From Podocnemis expansa (lineage: Eukaryota > Chordata > Testudines > Podocnemididae): a stretch of 64,000 bases of DNA. The notes below the pieces were generated by a model. It did not search any database. It had not been told where the DNA came from and saw nothing but the letters and a program-made list of their open reading frames with translations. Shown here in pieces: positions 1 to 11,028 of this stretch (the stretch's first letter is position 1; every line of letters begins with the position of its first letter). The stretch covers positions 9,372,597 to 9,436,596 of the forward strand of contig ML682024.1 in the NCBI GenBank assembly GCA_007922195.1, written 5' to 3'. A program made the translations under genes and the position numbers.

Positions 1-218
1 CCCCTGTTCGCAAGCTCCCTCTGGTCGCTCAGCCACTGGCTTTTAAAACAACCCTGTTTCAAAACACAATGAGGTTTAAGTTGTTTTGGAACAACCAGGG
101 CCATTTCAAAACAAGCTGTTTGCTTGTTTCGAAATGGCCGTGCGTCATGTGGCCATGGCACTTCTTATTTCGAAACAACCTCTGTTGTTTTGAAATAAGA
201 AGTGTGTGTGGCCATACC
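1..218. mobile_element. End of a non-autonomous DNA transposon (TTTCGAAA subfamily)
   Basis: The stretch carries repeated TTTCGAAA-like palindromes and ends in GTGTGTGGCCATACC, matching the right end of the complete copy at 19801-21112. Its left end lies outside the window. Gypsy-derived sequence begins directly after it. No coding potential is seen. Confidence 0.75.
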
Positions 219-1730
219 CGATGTGACACCAATTTTGGGACTGGCAGCCTGTGAGAAACTGAATCTGGTAAAATGGGTGCTCTCACTACAAGACAGGGCT
301 ACATCTGGCTATGAGGCACTCTTTGAAGAATATCAGGACCTGTTTCAGGGATTGGGTTGCTTGCAAGGTGAACATAAAATTTGCTTAAACAAGCATGTCC
401 TTCCAGATATTCATCCATGTAGAAAGGTGCCTTTTGCGCTCTGTGATAAACTCAAGGCTGAGCTTGAAAGGATGGAAGCAATCCAAGTAAAACAAAAACT
501 AGAAGAGCTAATGGAATGGGTGAGCTCCCTAGTCATAATGGAAAAAAGTAATGGCCATATACACATATGGTTAGATCCCAAAGACCTCAAGAGGGCTATA
601 CAAATAGAACATTTCAAGCTACCAACTAGAGAAGAGATTATGACTCAGTTTGAAAATGCTTAATATTTCAGTAAATTGGATTCATCTTCAGGATTCTGGC
701 AGCTAAAATTAACAGAGGAAAGTGCAAACTTATGCACATTTAATACTCCATTCAGAAGATACAGATGTTTATGCTTATCCTTTGGTATAGATTCAGCACC
801 AGAGGTGTATCACAGAAGTATACACATGAGCAATGAACATATTAGTGATGTGGACACTTCCATGAATGACATCATCATTTGAGGATGTAAAAAAGAGGAG
901 CATGATCATTGACTTCAGCAAGTGTTGGATGCAAGTATAGCTGCAAACCTCAAACTAAATAAGGACAAATGTGTGTTAAGAGTTAGAGAACTGACTTTTA
1001 TAGGCAACATTGTCTCTCATGAAGCTGTAAAACCAGAAAAGAGGAAGATTTCAGTCATTGAAATGACGCCACATCCCCAGTCAAAGAAAGATGTCCAATG
1101 GTTCCTGGGAATGTTTAGCTTTCTTGGAAAATTCATACCCAAGCTTTCTGCCAAGGCGGCACCATTGAGACAACTCTTACAGGACAAAAATGAATGCGAT
1201 GCTGCACAGGAGGAATCATGGAGAAGTTTAAAACAAGACTTGATGCAGGAACCAGTATTAATTTTTTTTGCTCCAGAGAAGCCCATTAAAATTTCAGCGG
1301 ATGCATCACAGTCTGGGTTGGGTGCAGTGATTTTAGAAAAGCAGGAAGGTTGCTGGCAACCTGTGGCATATACATTCAAATCGCTGACTAATGCAGAGAC
1401 TAAATATGCACAGATTGAGAAGGAAGTTTACAAAATCTTGTTTACTTGTGAGACATTCAGTCAGTATATTTATGATCAGAGAGTGCAAGCTGAAACAGAT
1501 CACAAGCGCTTGACTGCATTATTTAGTAAACTGCTAAATGACTGCAACTTAAGGATTCAAAGAATGAAGATAAAATTGCAAAAATACATTTTTTTTGGTG
1601 AACGACACACTTTGCAAATGTATGTTCACAGCAGATTCACTTTCCAGAGCAGTAGGACCCATGGTACCTGGAAGACACTGCAAACAAAGGTGGAAGCCTA
1701 TGTATATATGATTGTGAGAGTAAATCCCAT
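219..1730 (+). pseudogene. Gypsy-type retrotransposon pol fragment: reverse transcriptase and RNase H
   Basis: Broken reading frames at 202-663, 676-882 and 922-1827 read as one Gypsy-type pol. The first carries the RT N-terminus (thumb/finger start, then DLKRAIQIEHFKLPT), the second the FSKLDSSSGFWQL block, and the third the RT C-terminus (FLGMFSFLGKFIPKLS) followed by RNase H (ISADASQSGLGAVILEKQ). In-frame stops occur near 661 and 880. The YxDD catalytic box has decayed to MNDI, so the enzyme would be inactive. The element is interrupted at 1730 by a DNA transposon and resumes at 5034 with the linker before integrase. It is the oldest layer in this part of the window. Confidence 0.88.
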
Positions 1731-2339
1731 GGGCATGTCTACACTTAGAGCAGAGTTCGAATTGATTGTCATCAATTCAAATTCTATTAAGTGCATGGAC
1801 ATGCTGACTTTCATCAATTTGAAATGAGGCACTCCTCCCTTTGACTTGATGAAAGCTGACTTTGACTTCATCAAACTTAGTTTGACATCGAAGTCAGGGT
1901 CAATTCAAACCCACTAGTTCGAATTGACCAAATGTGGCCATGTCAGTTTGAACTCACTGAGTTCGAATTGACAAGGCTTGACTTCCATCCCAGGGTGACA
2001 TGCACCCTGGGAGGAAGGCCAGTTTTTTGGCACCTGGGGCCAGATCAAGCTGGGGGCAGAATTGGGTTCCTGTCCCCTGGCTGGGAACAGGGACCCCAAC
2101 CAGCACTAAAGGTGCTGGCCCCTGGAGAAAAGCATCCCTCCTGTGGGACAGTCGCACTGGGGGAAAGCATCCACATGCTCTGTGCAGCTGGCGGTGGATG
2201 GGAGGGTGGAAGCAACCCCACCATGTGGCTTCTCCCCTGCAGCCACACACCTGGGGAAAGCACTCATGGGCGCTGTGGGGCTGCATTTCTGGCAGGCAGC
2301 CAGCATTGGAGAAGCTGCCTGCCGGTTGCCTTGGCTGCG

Positions 2340-2690
2340 GGTGGCTAGACGGGCAAAAACCCCCAGCTGGGGTGCTTTCCCAGTGGGCGGCCAAGCCAGC
2401 AGAAGCCGCCCAGTGGGGTGCTTTCACCAGGTGTGCAGCTGCAGGGGAGAAGCTGCCCGCCCAGGTGCTTTCCCCGGGTGGCCAGCCTGTCAGAAGCTGC
2501 CTGCCGGGATCTCTTTCCGGCGGGTGGCCAGCCTGGGACAAACCACCTTCTAGGGTGCTGTCCTGGGGGGGCAACTGCAGGGAAGAAGCCACCCACCCGG
2601 GTGCTCTCCTGGCGGGCGGCCAACGTGGCAGAAGATGCTCGTGGGGGTGTCTTCCCTGCAGGCAGCTCCTTGGGGAGAAGTCTGCTCCCC
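2340..2690. repeat. GC-rich degenerate tandem repeat inside copy A1
   Basis: A degenerate unit containing GGTGCTTTCCC followed by GGGCGGCC-like sequence repeats several times. Related sequence occurs in copy A2 (8640-9060). The long open frames on both strands here are by-products of the repeat and its GC content. Confidence 0.6.
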
Positions 2691-2889
2691 CCCTTACAGG
2701 GAAAACTTCCCCTGCCAGGCTCTAGCACTCTGAACCTGGCATGGGGTAAAGCATCCCCTCCCCTGCTCTAGCCACACTGCGGCTGGAGCTGGGCAGGGGA
2801 TGATTTTCTCTGTGCCCGCCTCAGAGTGCCAGAGCCTGGCAGGGGATTGGCTGTGGCAATGGCCATTTTACACAGCCATCTTGCCAGAG

Positions 2890-3560
2890 GTGGCACGGGG
2901 GGAGCAAGGGACCCGGGGCAAGGGCCCAGCCGCCGCCCCCCGCAGAAAGACGCCACCCCCAGCTTGGAAGGCCCTGCCCCCTGGCCAGGGATAGGGCTGG
3001 GGGTGGGGCCGCGTCACCGCGGGCAACTAGGCCACAGCACGGCCAGGCCAGAAGCAGCTGCTGGAGGCCAGGCCCATGGCCGTGGCCGCGGGCAGCCAGG
3101 TCCCCGATCCCTGGTCGGGGATGGGGCTTCCACGGCCATGGCCGCTGGTAGCCAGGCCTCAGATCCCCAGCCGGGGACAGGGCCATCATGGCCACAGGCG
3201 GCCAGGTGGGCCCCGGATCGCCAGCAGGGGATCCTGGGCCTGGCTGCCTGTGGCCACGGCGGCCTTGTCCTTGGCCAGGGATCAGGGACCTGGCCACCAA
3301 CGGCCACAGCCGCGGGCATGGGCCCAGCCTCCTGCTGCCCGTTCTGGCCCGGCGCCCCACCTGCCCTATCCCTGGCCAGGGGTGGGGCCTGCCAGGTGGC
3401 CAGCTGGGCCCTAGATCCCTGGCCGGGGCTGGGGCCGCTGCGGCCGGCTGGGGATCGGGCCCCAGATCCCTGGTCTGATTGGGTCAGAGATCCAGGGCAC
3501 TGGCACTGGGACCCGGGGCACATGCCCCGGGGTGCCCAGCGCCAGCGACGCTCCTACATC
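2890..3560. repeat. Very GC-rich CCCTGGCCAGGG repeat module
   Basis: Palindromic CCCTGGCCAGGG and GGGGATCxxGGCC motifs recur in a degenerate tandem array. The last part, around 3490-3560 (GGGACCCGGGGCACATG), resembles 38740-38810 outside this transposon, so the module looks like a separate repeat acquired by the element. Confidence 0.6.
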
Positions 3561-3693
3561 TTGCCACACCAAACATGGTGGTCCCCTCCATTTTGAATTG
3601 GCAAGTCCAGCCCATGGAGATGCCAATTCGAATTGGAGTTTGTGGTGTGGCCATGTAAATTCGAATTCACTTAATTCAAATTAATAATTATTA

Positions 3694-4968
3694 CCGTATA
3701 TCATTGCGTATAAACCACAAATTTTGTGCCTGAATTTTGGCTTCAAAACAGGCACTTGGCTTATACTTGGGAGAATACAGTACACAACCCCAGCCAGCCG
3801 TTTCCCTGACCATGTGGCAGGTGGGAGACCCAGTGTTGCTGGGTGGTGAGCTTGGGCAGTAGGCCAGGGCTGGGGCTGGAGGAAGGAGGGGACCCCAGCA
3901 TCTGGAGTGGCCAAGTGAGGGGGTACTGGGGGGGTTGGCCTGGACTTTGATGGGGGGATTCAGGGAGGTCAAGGAAGTGGCGGCAGGGACCGGGGGTTGG
4001 GGAGGGGTTCTGGGAGTCAGGAAAAGTGATGGGATGGCAAGGAGGGTTCAGGGAGGCCAGGGAAGGGGCAGCAGGGCTTGGGCATTTAGGGGAGGGTTGG
4101 GGAGTCTGGGGAAGGCGGCAGGAGGACCCAGGTATTTTGGGGAGCCCAGGGAAGCAGCGACAGGGACTGGGGATGGGGGGGTGCCTGGCAGGCTGGAAAG
4201 AGCAGCAACGGGGGTTGGGGTGGTGAGGGGGGAAAGGGGTGGAAAGGGTGTTGGGGAACAGGGCAGCAACAGCACGGAACTGAGAAGGGAGCAGGGGGGC
4301 GGCAGTGACAAGCCAGTGGGACAGCAGTGGGGAAGGGGCAGAGCAGGGGGGCAGTAGTGAGGAGCCAGGGGACAGAAGTGAAGAATGGGAGAAGTAGGGG
4401 GCAGGAGGAGCTGGGGGGCAACAGCAGGAAGCTGAGAAGTGATCACGGGGTAGCAGTGAGGAAAGGGCAGAGCAGGGGGCAGCAGGGGTGACAGCAGTGA
4501 GGAAAGTGCAGACCAGGTGGGAGCAAGGAGGCAACAGTGAGGAAAGGGTGGAGCAGGGGACAAAGTGAGGTAATTGAGAAGTGAGCAGGGGGCAATAGTG
4601 AGGAAAGGACAGAGCAGGTGGGAGCATGGGGCAACAGTGAGGAAAGGGCAGTACAGGGGGGAAACAGCAGGAATCTGAGAAGTGAGCAGGGGGCAACAGC
4701 AGGAAACTGAGAAGTGAAGAAAGAGCAGAGCAGGGGGCAGGAGTGAGGAATGGACAGCAGGGGGGGCAAGGGAGAAGCAGCAGCAGAGATTTTGAGGTAG
4801 GGAAGCTGTTAAACTCCAGAGGAAGCCAGCAGCAGTGGGTGGGGGGTTAGGGGCCAAGGCCAAAAGGGGACCTCAGCTTATAACCGGGTCACCAATTTTA
4901 GCTTCTTTTTTGGGCTCTGAATTGTGGGGTCGGCTTATGCCTAGATCGGCTTATGCCCGAGTATATAC
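3694..4968. mobile_element. Nested DNA transposon inside copy A1
   Basis: Ends are imperfect inverted repeats: CCGTATATCATTGCG on the left, CCCGAGTATATAC on the right, with CGGCTTATGCC motifs just inside the right end. Flanking AATTAATAATTATTA and AATTCAAATTG are continuous with the uninterrupted sequence of copy A2 near 9520-9550, which supports an insertion. The target duplication is unclear, so exact limits are uncertain by a few bases. Confidence 0.6.
3840..4810 (+). repeat. Purine-rich minisatellite-like array
   Basis: The plus strand is strongly purine-rich for about 1 kb. From about 4250 it repeats a unit of roughly 40-50 bases (GGGGCAACAGTGAGGAAAG, then GCAGAGCAGG). The long Pro/Ser/Leu-rich open frames on the minus strand, including one of 311 codons, follow from this composition and are not genes. 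Confidence 0.7.
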
Positions 4969-5033
4969 AATTCAAATTGACCAATTCAAATTCAGGAATT
5001 TGAATGGACAGGACAAATGTAGACATAGCCCAT

Positions 5034-6570
5034 AACTAACAGGAGGCTGCAGCACATAAGAGAAGAGACAGAGAAAGATGAATCATTGGGAATCCTCAAA
5101 AAAGTGATAATTAAAGGATGGCCTGAAATAATAAACAGTTGCTATCTAAGAGACTATTGTAGGGGTTGGCAACCCAAAAGATAAGAAGAGACAATTTTGA
5201 AATTCCTTCAATAACGAAGTGTTTTAAGAGCTGCAGTGGGTAGTTACCTGGTGGGGGAAACCTGGATCTGGGCCAGGGTGCCTGCCACAGGGTCCCCTTG
5301 TGACAGAGGATGGGGAAGTCAGAACCAGGAATGGGGTCCCCTGCAGGTTTCCTTGGTGGCGATGGTGACCCTGGAGCCTGGCCTCGGCTGTCTGCAAGTT
5401 CCCCTGGTATGAGCAGGGGGAGAGGGGATGGAGCCAGGAGCAGGCCATCCACTGTGTCCTCCAGTGGTGGTGGGAGGCTTAGAGCCCAAAGCTGCAAGGA
5501 GGCAGCCAAAGAGCTTCAAGAGGCTCTGTAGCCACATGTTGCAGACCTCTGGACTATCAGAACTGCAGACATAAACTCACTGTGATAGATGGGATGATTT
5601 TCAAGGGTGGTAAGGTTGTAATTCCACAGATCCTCTGAAAAGAGATGCTACAGAAGATCCATGAAGGTCACTCAGGAATTGAGAAGTGCAAAGAATGAGC
5701 ATGAGAGGTCATGTATTGGCAACGGATCAAGCATGACATCACCAATGTGGTAAGAAGCTGATTTTCATGCTTGAAATGCAAGCCATGCCAACAGGCAGAG
5801 TTACTGAGACCCCATACTTCCACAGAGGACTTATGAGAAGGTAGGTGAGGATTTATCTACCTGACATTCAAAGGATTACTTAATAGTCACTGATTCTTAC
5901 TCTTTATATCCAGAAATTTGCACACTGCATAGTACTAATAGTAATTCAGTGATCACTGGCATAAAAGGAAGTTTCTCCACACATGACATTCTTGATGTGA
6001 TCTTCAGTGACTATGGTCCACAATTTTCAAGTGCAGAATTCAGGCAATTTGCCTCAGATTGGGATTTTCATCATGAAACCTCTAGTCCATATTACCCCCA
6101 ATCAAATGGACTTCTGGAAAGGTCCATACAGACAGTCAAGAATCTGACGAAAAAGACTTTTGAAAGTGGGGGTGATCTGTAAAAAGCATTGCTGGTCTAC
6201 CAAAGTACCCCCTAGACAATGGCTTTTCTCTGTCTCAGCTGTTAATAGGAAGAAGAATCAGATCTAATTTACGTATTACTGATAATTTGCTGCAATCTGC
6301 TGCAATATCAGAACAATGCAACCATTTGGAAGATGAAAGAAAATCATAAGTGGAAGCAGAAATATTATTTTGACAGAAGGGCACATGATCTTCCATCCCT
6401 TAATTCATGTGATAGAATGTACCTGAGGAATCAGTCCTTAATACTTGGGGCCAAAGAGATACCATTAAAAAACAGCTGCATCCATGGTCTTATGTGATCC
6501 AGATAGATCAAGGAGGCACATCTTGACATACTCAGTGGGAGCTACAACTTAGTCCACTAGACCCTGACAG
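5034..6570 (+). pseudogene. Gypsy pol continuation: integrase zinc-binding and DD35E core
   Basis: After the transposon the same Gypsy pol resumes with the spacer between RNase H and integrase, then the H2C2 zinc-binding region (around 5580-5790, HEGHSGIEKC and later CLKCKPC). The catalytic core at 5850-6190 shows SDYGPQFSSAEF and, 35 residues after the aspartate, NGLLERSIQTVKN, the DD35E spacing of retroviral/Gypsy integrases. Stops and frameshifts are scattered through it, for example at 6179-6181. A hAT insertion sits at 5160-5551. Positions 6565-6570 are the left target copy (TGACAG) of the next nested element. Confidence 0.85.
5160..5551. mobile_element. hAT-type non-autonomous element
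   Basis: Ends TAGGGGTTGGCAACC and GTTGCAGACCTCTG are hAT-like inverted repeats. They are flanked by a near-perfect 8-bp duplication, GACTATTG (5152-5159) and GACTATCA (5552-5559). The Gypsy reading continues across it. No transposase is present. Confidence 0.75.
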
Positions 6571-6654
6571 TGTCACATCCCCCATGCAAGACTGATGCAG
6601 AAAGGGGTGACACCTAGACACTGCTGGATGCATCACCAAGGGCTTCATTTTGGT

Positions 6655-6861
6655 TTAAACAGTAAATCTTATAGCATGGATCTTCTTGGGACCCTTCAAA
6701 CTTTTGTGCTTTTGACACAAATCACAGCTCCTGCAATAATCTCTCACTAAGTTATACATGTAAGGCCAAAAGAAGTTTTGCTTCAGCCTCTTGTAAGTCT
6801 TTTCTATGCTGATATGTCCTGCAAGGGGACCATTATGAGCCAATTTCAGTATAGGAAACAC
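6655..6861 (-). pseudogene. Integrase zinc-binding (H2C2) fragment
   Basis: The 68-residue frame contains HNGPLAGHISIEKTYKR, then CRSCDLCQKHK about 30 residues later: the HHCC zinc-binding domain that precedes the catalytic core in Gypsy and retroviral integrases. It belongs to the minus-strand nested element. No core domain follows it. Confidence 0.8.
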
Positions 6862-7014
6862 TATCAGAATGCTTATAATTTTTAAATTTTAACCAGTAAG
6901 ATTCAGGAGTAATTTTAAACCTTCACAATACAGTTTTCTTTAAACTTTGCATAATCTAAGGCATCATTTAATTCCATATCATTAAATACCTCTCTGGCCC
7001 TCTCAGGAAGTCTG

Positions 7015-7614
7015 GTGAGGAGAACGGGCATCCTCTTATCATCAGGGATTTTATGGACCTCAAATAGTCTTTTGAACATATCCAGAAACCCCTCAGTATC
7101 TTCATCATCTTTCAGAGAGGGAAGATCCTTTCCTAGTCCTTGCTGGAGGAAATCAAGGAACTTTCAGGCGAAGGCAGACCCTTCTTCCTGTCCTGGATTT
7201 GGAGCTGGAGCTGGATCCGGGCCAGCTCCATTTGCCTTCGGTGGGATGCTGCCACCTGCTCCCTTCGCCTTTGACACACTCTTTTTCAGCTGCATCTTTT
7301 CTCTCTTGCATTTTTTGTTGTTCAGACAGATGAATCTCCATCAGGCCTCTCTCCCTCTGAAGATGTAGGTCCTTGCCTGAGTCTGGTTGCTTGCTGTCTT
7401 CTGCACCAGTCATTGCTGAGCCAGGATCAGGTGGTTCTCCTGTGTTTTGATCATTGTCTATAATCAGATCTCTCAGCTTCTGCTTTGAAGCATTATTCTT
7501 AATGGATATTTCTCTTTTTTTACATAAATCCTTGAGCTCTCTTGCACTCATCCTTTTATATGATTGCTGCTCACTCATTATGACCACTTTAAGCTTCGAC
7601 TCTCTCAGTATCAA
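7015..7614 (-). pseudogene. Gag N-terminal and capsid-like region of the nested LTR element
   Basis: The frame at 7153-7614 has a SAP-like helix-turn-helix near the start (MSARELKDLCKKREISIKN) and a charged linker. The reverse complement of 7015-7153 continues in gag-like sequence (a retrotransposon capsid segment ending in LPERAREVF) after a frame change. The gene is truncated. Family assignment rests on overall resemblance to reptile Gypsy-like gags. Confidence 0.6.
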
Positions 7615-8189
7615 ATTTACAGTTTAAGAGTAGCATGGGGTCCTGATTGCAAAACCCAAATGTTCTGGTTCTGTGGATACTGCTAAGACTAGGCCAGTGT
7701 GACCCTGGCCTTCTGGTATAACCTTCTGAATGTGCCAAAATCTAGGCAAGCTGCAAAACCAGGGACCAAGCCCCCAAACCACTGATGGGTGGTACTTAAA
7801 CCAGTCTCCCAATCAGTAAAAAAACATGCTTCTGATTCCCAACTCTAGTTATCACCAAGCATAATGAAATAGAAACAGCTCCCTTTATTGCACATCAGCT
7901 TCTCTGGTCCCCATCTAGCTGCTGGGTCTCTTTAAAAAATAGGTTCTCCTAACCCCTAAGGGCTAGCTTCATCACCCAGAACAATAGAGGCTTGGATCTA
8001 ACCCAAAATACCATGCTGCCAGCCAATCCTTTAGTAACTATAACTAAAGGTTAAATGTAAAAGGTAAACAAACAAAATATAAGAGATGTTAAAGGGTCAA
8101 AGTGAATCACATACATACAAATGTCTTAAGAGTCCATGGAAGGCAAGACCTTGAAGAATGTATAATTTGCAGGTTGGTCCAATTCCTCT

Positions 8190-9596
8190 GGGTATGTCTA
8201 CACTGAGAGCTGAATTCAAATTGATTGTCATCAATTTGAATTCAATTAAGTGTATGGACACACTGGCTTTCCTCAATTCAAACTGAGGATTTCCTGACTT
8301 AAAATTGGTCAAAACTCGTGTAACTTCGAAGTCAGGGTCAATTCGAACTGAGGAGTTCAGATTGAACCAGTGTGGCCATATCAAATCGAACTCACTGTGA
8401 GTTCGAATTGACATGGGCTGACTTTCCTCTCAGTGTGCATGGCACCCTGGAAGGAAGAACAGCCCTTTAGCACCTGGGGCCAGCAGCCCCAAAGGTGCCT
8501 CCCTCCAACCAGATTGGGCTGGGGGTCATGGGGTTCCTGCCCCATGGCTGGGGACAGGGACCCCATCCAGTGCTCCAGCTATGCTGGCAGGGCTCAAGAA
8601 AAGCCCCTCCAGAGTGCGGCTTCTCCCCAGGCAGCTGTGTGCCAGGAAGGCACCCCAGTGCGTGGTTCCTGCAGGGCTGGCTGCGCACTGGGAAGGCAAC
8701 CCAGCAGGCGGCTTTTCTCCAGGCAGGCTGGGGGGTGGCTCCTGCGGGGCTGGTCAAGCGTCGAGAAGGCACCCCAGCAGGCAGCTTCTCCCCAGGCAGC
8801 CGCGCGCCAGGAAGGTACCCCAGTGAGTGGCTCCTGCGGGGCTGGCCGTGTGCCGGGAAGGCAGCCCAGCAGGTGGCTTCTGCCCACCTCTGCAGGAGCC
8901 AGGCGCCAGGGTGCCTGGGGAGAAGCTGCACACTGGATTGCCTTCCCCGGTGCACAGCCAGCCCCACAGGATCCGGGCAGTGGGTTGCCTTTCCGGAGCT
9001 CAGCCTCCTCTGCAGGAGCCACGTGCTGGGGTGCCTTCCTGGTGTGTGGCTGCCTTACCGGCGTGTGGTTAGCAGAGATGGAGCTAGGTGACCAACAGGG
9101 CTCCAGCCTGGCTCCCAGGCAAGCCTGGTTCCAGCCCTGGGGGGGGGAGGTGGATTCCCTTCTGGGCAGGAGCAGCCCTTCTGAGAGGGGGCAGGGGAAA
9201 TCCTTTTTCTCCCACCTTGCAGGGGAAGCTTCCTCTTCCAGGCTTCAGCACTCTGAGCCTGGCATGGGGTAAAGCATCCCCTTCCCAGCTCTAACTGTGC
9301 TGTGGCTAGAGCTTGGCAGTGGATGCTTTTCCCTGTGCCGGGCTCAGGAAGCTGGAGCCTGGCAGGGGACTGGCTGTGGCAGTGGCCATTTTCCACGGCC
9401 ATCTTGCCACATTTCCCATGGTATCCCCTTTAATTTGAATTGGCAAGTCCAGTCCATGGACATGCCACTTTGAACAGGATTTTCTAATATGACCCTCTCA
9501 GTTTGAATTTACTGAATTGAAATTAATAATTATTAATTCAAATTGATTAACTCAAATGCAATAACTAAAACTGAAACTTTACACATAGACATAGCC
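8190..9596. mobile_element. Non-autonomous DNA transposon, AATTCAAATT subfamily (copy A2)
   Basis: It starts GGGTATGTCTACACTG and ends ACATAGACATAGCC, flanked by the 3-bp duplication TCT (8187-8189, 9597-9599). Subterminal AATTCAAATT-type motifs match copy A1, but A2 lacks A1's nested element. The interior holds a 46-bp tandem repeat. No transposase is present. Confidence 0.85.
8645..8930. repeat. Minisatellite with a unit of about 46 bp
   Basis: Units begin AAGGCACCCCAGxxxGTGG and run through a CTCCTGCGGGGCTGG-like core to the next AAGG, about 46 bases later. Alternate units differ (CAGCAGGCGGCTTCTCCCC in place of the core). The 279- and 198-codon frames here are by-products of the repeat. 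Confidence 0.65.
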
Positions 9597-10080
9597 TCTG
9601 TTATACACCCAACAGCTGGGTGTTTAATCCCAGAGAATAGTTCCAGTGGAGGGCATTGGTTGCAGACAAACTGAAGATGAAATGGAGGTGGGACCCCTGC
9701 TTTTCATCACCCTTGGCTCTCCCCATGCTCTCAGAGTCCTTGCCAAATCAAAATGGAGTTGAGTCACATGGTCAGTCTGGGTGACTGGTTGAACAAGTTT
9801 CTTTCTAGGCTGGATTTCTCTTAATGGGTCATTACAAGGCCAATGGTTTTGCAGACACTCAGTCTGGGATTACCTTAAATTCAAACCACTTGGAACACAC
9901 ATAAAACAAACATATTCTTAATTTCTGCTACAAATATGATATCAATATATAAACCATATATTAATTCCTAGCAGATTACAACCTTTCTATTGGTACCAAA
10001 CATGACATATCTATGAATTATTGCTAATATGAAATAGCTGTATAAAAGATAATCATAAACAGTACCATAGACCATGACAG

Positions 10081-10493
10081 CATCACAACTTTATTCCAGA
10101 GAGTACCAGCACTGTGGAAGTTGAGGTAGATTCTGGCATACCTCCCCTGACTGATCTGATATCTTCAATGCATGATAATGAAACTGTCAGGGAACAAGAG
10201 AATTCAGACCTGAATGAAGGACCAGTACTGAGAAGATCTAGTTTAGTCAACAAAAATCCAGAAAAAATCATAGAGACTTGCTAGGGTATGTGAGGGAAGT
10301 GGGTGGTAAAGACTCACTTGAGAGTGATGTGCTAGTAACTATTCTTCTCTAGGTAGCTCCGATCCTGGGTTTATGGACTGTTCTTATGCATGTTGTTTAG
10401 ATAGCTGTTATGTGTTATTAGATGTTAGTGCATGCATCATTAGCTAGCTTTTATACATATCTACATGTTTGCTTGTATGCCTCAGGGGGAAGA
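10081..10493 (+). pseudogene. C-terminal end of first Gypsy pol, 3' untranslated region and polypurine tract
   Basis: Right of the nested element, plus-strand sequence reads as the acidic pol tail (TVEVDSGIPPLTDLISS, then LRRSSLVNKNPEK) and stops at TAG near 10282. Non-coding sequence then leads to a polypurine tract, AGGGGGAAGA, at 10484-10493, immediately before the LTR. Such tracts prime plus-strand DNA synthesis in LTR retrotransposons. Confidence 0.7.
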
Positions 10494-10697
10494 TGTACAG
10501 ATATGCTTGTAGAAGGCTGTGAATTTAGAGACACTCCCTAGCCTGGGCCAGTGTTATATGAATTGGAAGACATGCCCTGGGGAAGATGTAACATGGCTGC
10601 TCCCAGGTACGCATCTGGATACTTGTCTGTGTGATTAAAGTGCTATATCTGAGTCATTTAGTAGTATGGTCTTTAATGAACCCTCAAGATCATTACA
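10494..10697 (+). repeat. 3' LTR of the first Gypsy element
   Basis: A 204-bp segment starting TGTACAGATA and ending CATTACA (TG...CA), directly after the polypurine tract. It contains a polyadenylation-like ATTAAA at 10634-10639. The 5' LTR lies outside the window or is lost. Confidence 0.65.
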
Positions 10698-11028
10698 CTT
10701 GGGAGATCCAGTTTGCCCTTTGGAGCGCTACATTAAGTAGACCATGTCATTCGTGGGGCAAAGAGGTCTTCTTGGCATAGGCATTGTAAGCAGTTAATGA
10801 AAGTTGGGGCTGCTTATAAGTTTGCTGAAGAAGGGTCATAGAAAGTCAAGTATTAAATGGTACCTTGTCCAAAAGAGTGAAGAGCTGGGAGAAGGGGTTT
10901 TAAAACCTAACAGAGGTGCTGTTCTTTGAGTGGAGGAGCCTTAGCTCTCTGGCAGAGAGTTGGTACATGCAACTCTTGATCTCTACAGAGCAAAGGTAGA
11001 GTATGGGTGTAGTGAGGGCATTACAGAG
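10698..11028. other. Unclassified interval between the Gypsy LTR and DIRS element 1
   Basis: No domain, inverted repeat or tandem structure was recognised. It may be the decayed RT part of DIRS element 1 or older host sequence. Confidence 0.4.

Larger units (their letters stand above)
1731..5030. mobile_element. 3.3-kb non-autonomous DNA transposon, AATTCAAATT subfamily (copy A1)
   Basis: The element starts GGGCATGTCTACACTT and ends TGTAGACATAGCC, so its ends are inverted repeats. It is flanked by a 3-bp target duplication CAT (1728-1730 and 5031-5033), and the Gypsy reading resumes immediately on the right. Subterminal regions are full of AATTCAAATT/AATTCGAATT motifs. The interior is GC-rich tandem repeat plus a nested element at about 3694-4968. 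No transposase is seen. The same family occurs at 8190-9596 and, truncated, from 60208. Confidence 0.85.
6571..10074 (-). mobile_element. Second LTR retrotransposon (Gypsy-like), minus strand, nested in the first
   Basis: The unit begins TGTCACATCC and ends ATAGACCA (TG...CA) and is flanked by a perfect 6-bp duplication TGACAG (6565-6570, 10075-10080). The first Gypsy element's pol C-terminus continues on the right. Inside, minus-strand gag and an integrase fragment remain, while protease, RT and RNase H are missing, so a large internal deletion joined gag to integrase. Region 7620-10074 is LTR/leader-like with no recognised coding, and holds the DNA transposon at 8190-9596. The left LTR appears mostly lost. 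Confidence 0.7.

Noticed and set aside
3761..4863. Minus-strand frames of up to 311 codons, Pro/Ser/Leu/Cys-rich
   Set aside because: They are the complement of a purine-rich tandem array in a transposon; overlapping frames are open in several phases and no domain is present.
1731..5030. Assignment of the GGG(T/C)NATGT-ended elements to PIF/Harbinger
   Set aside because: 3-bp duplications and GGG ends are suggestive, but the duplications are CAT, TCT, CTC, CTT and TTG rather than TWA, and no transposase is present.
8433..9402. Plus- and minus-strand frames of up to 279 codons
   Set aside because: They lie wholly inside copy A2 and consist of a 46-bp repeat read in several frames.
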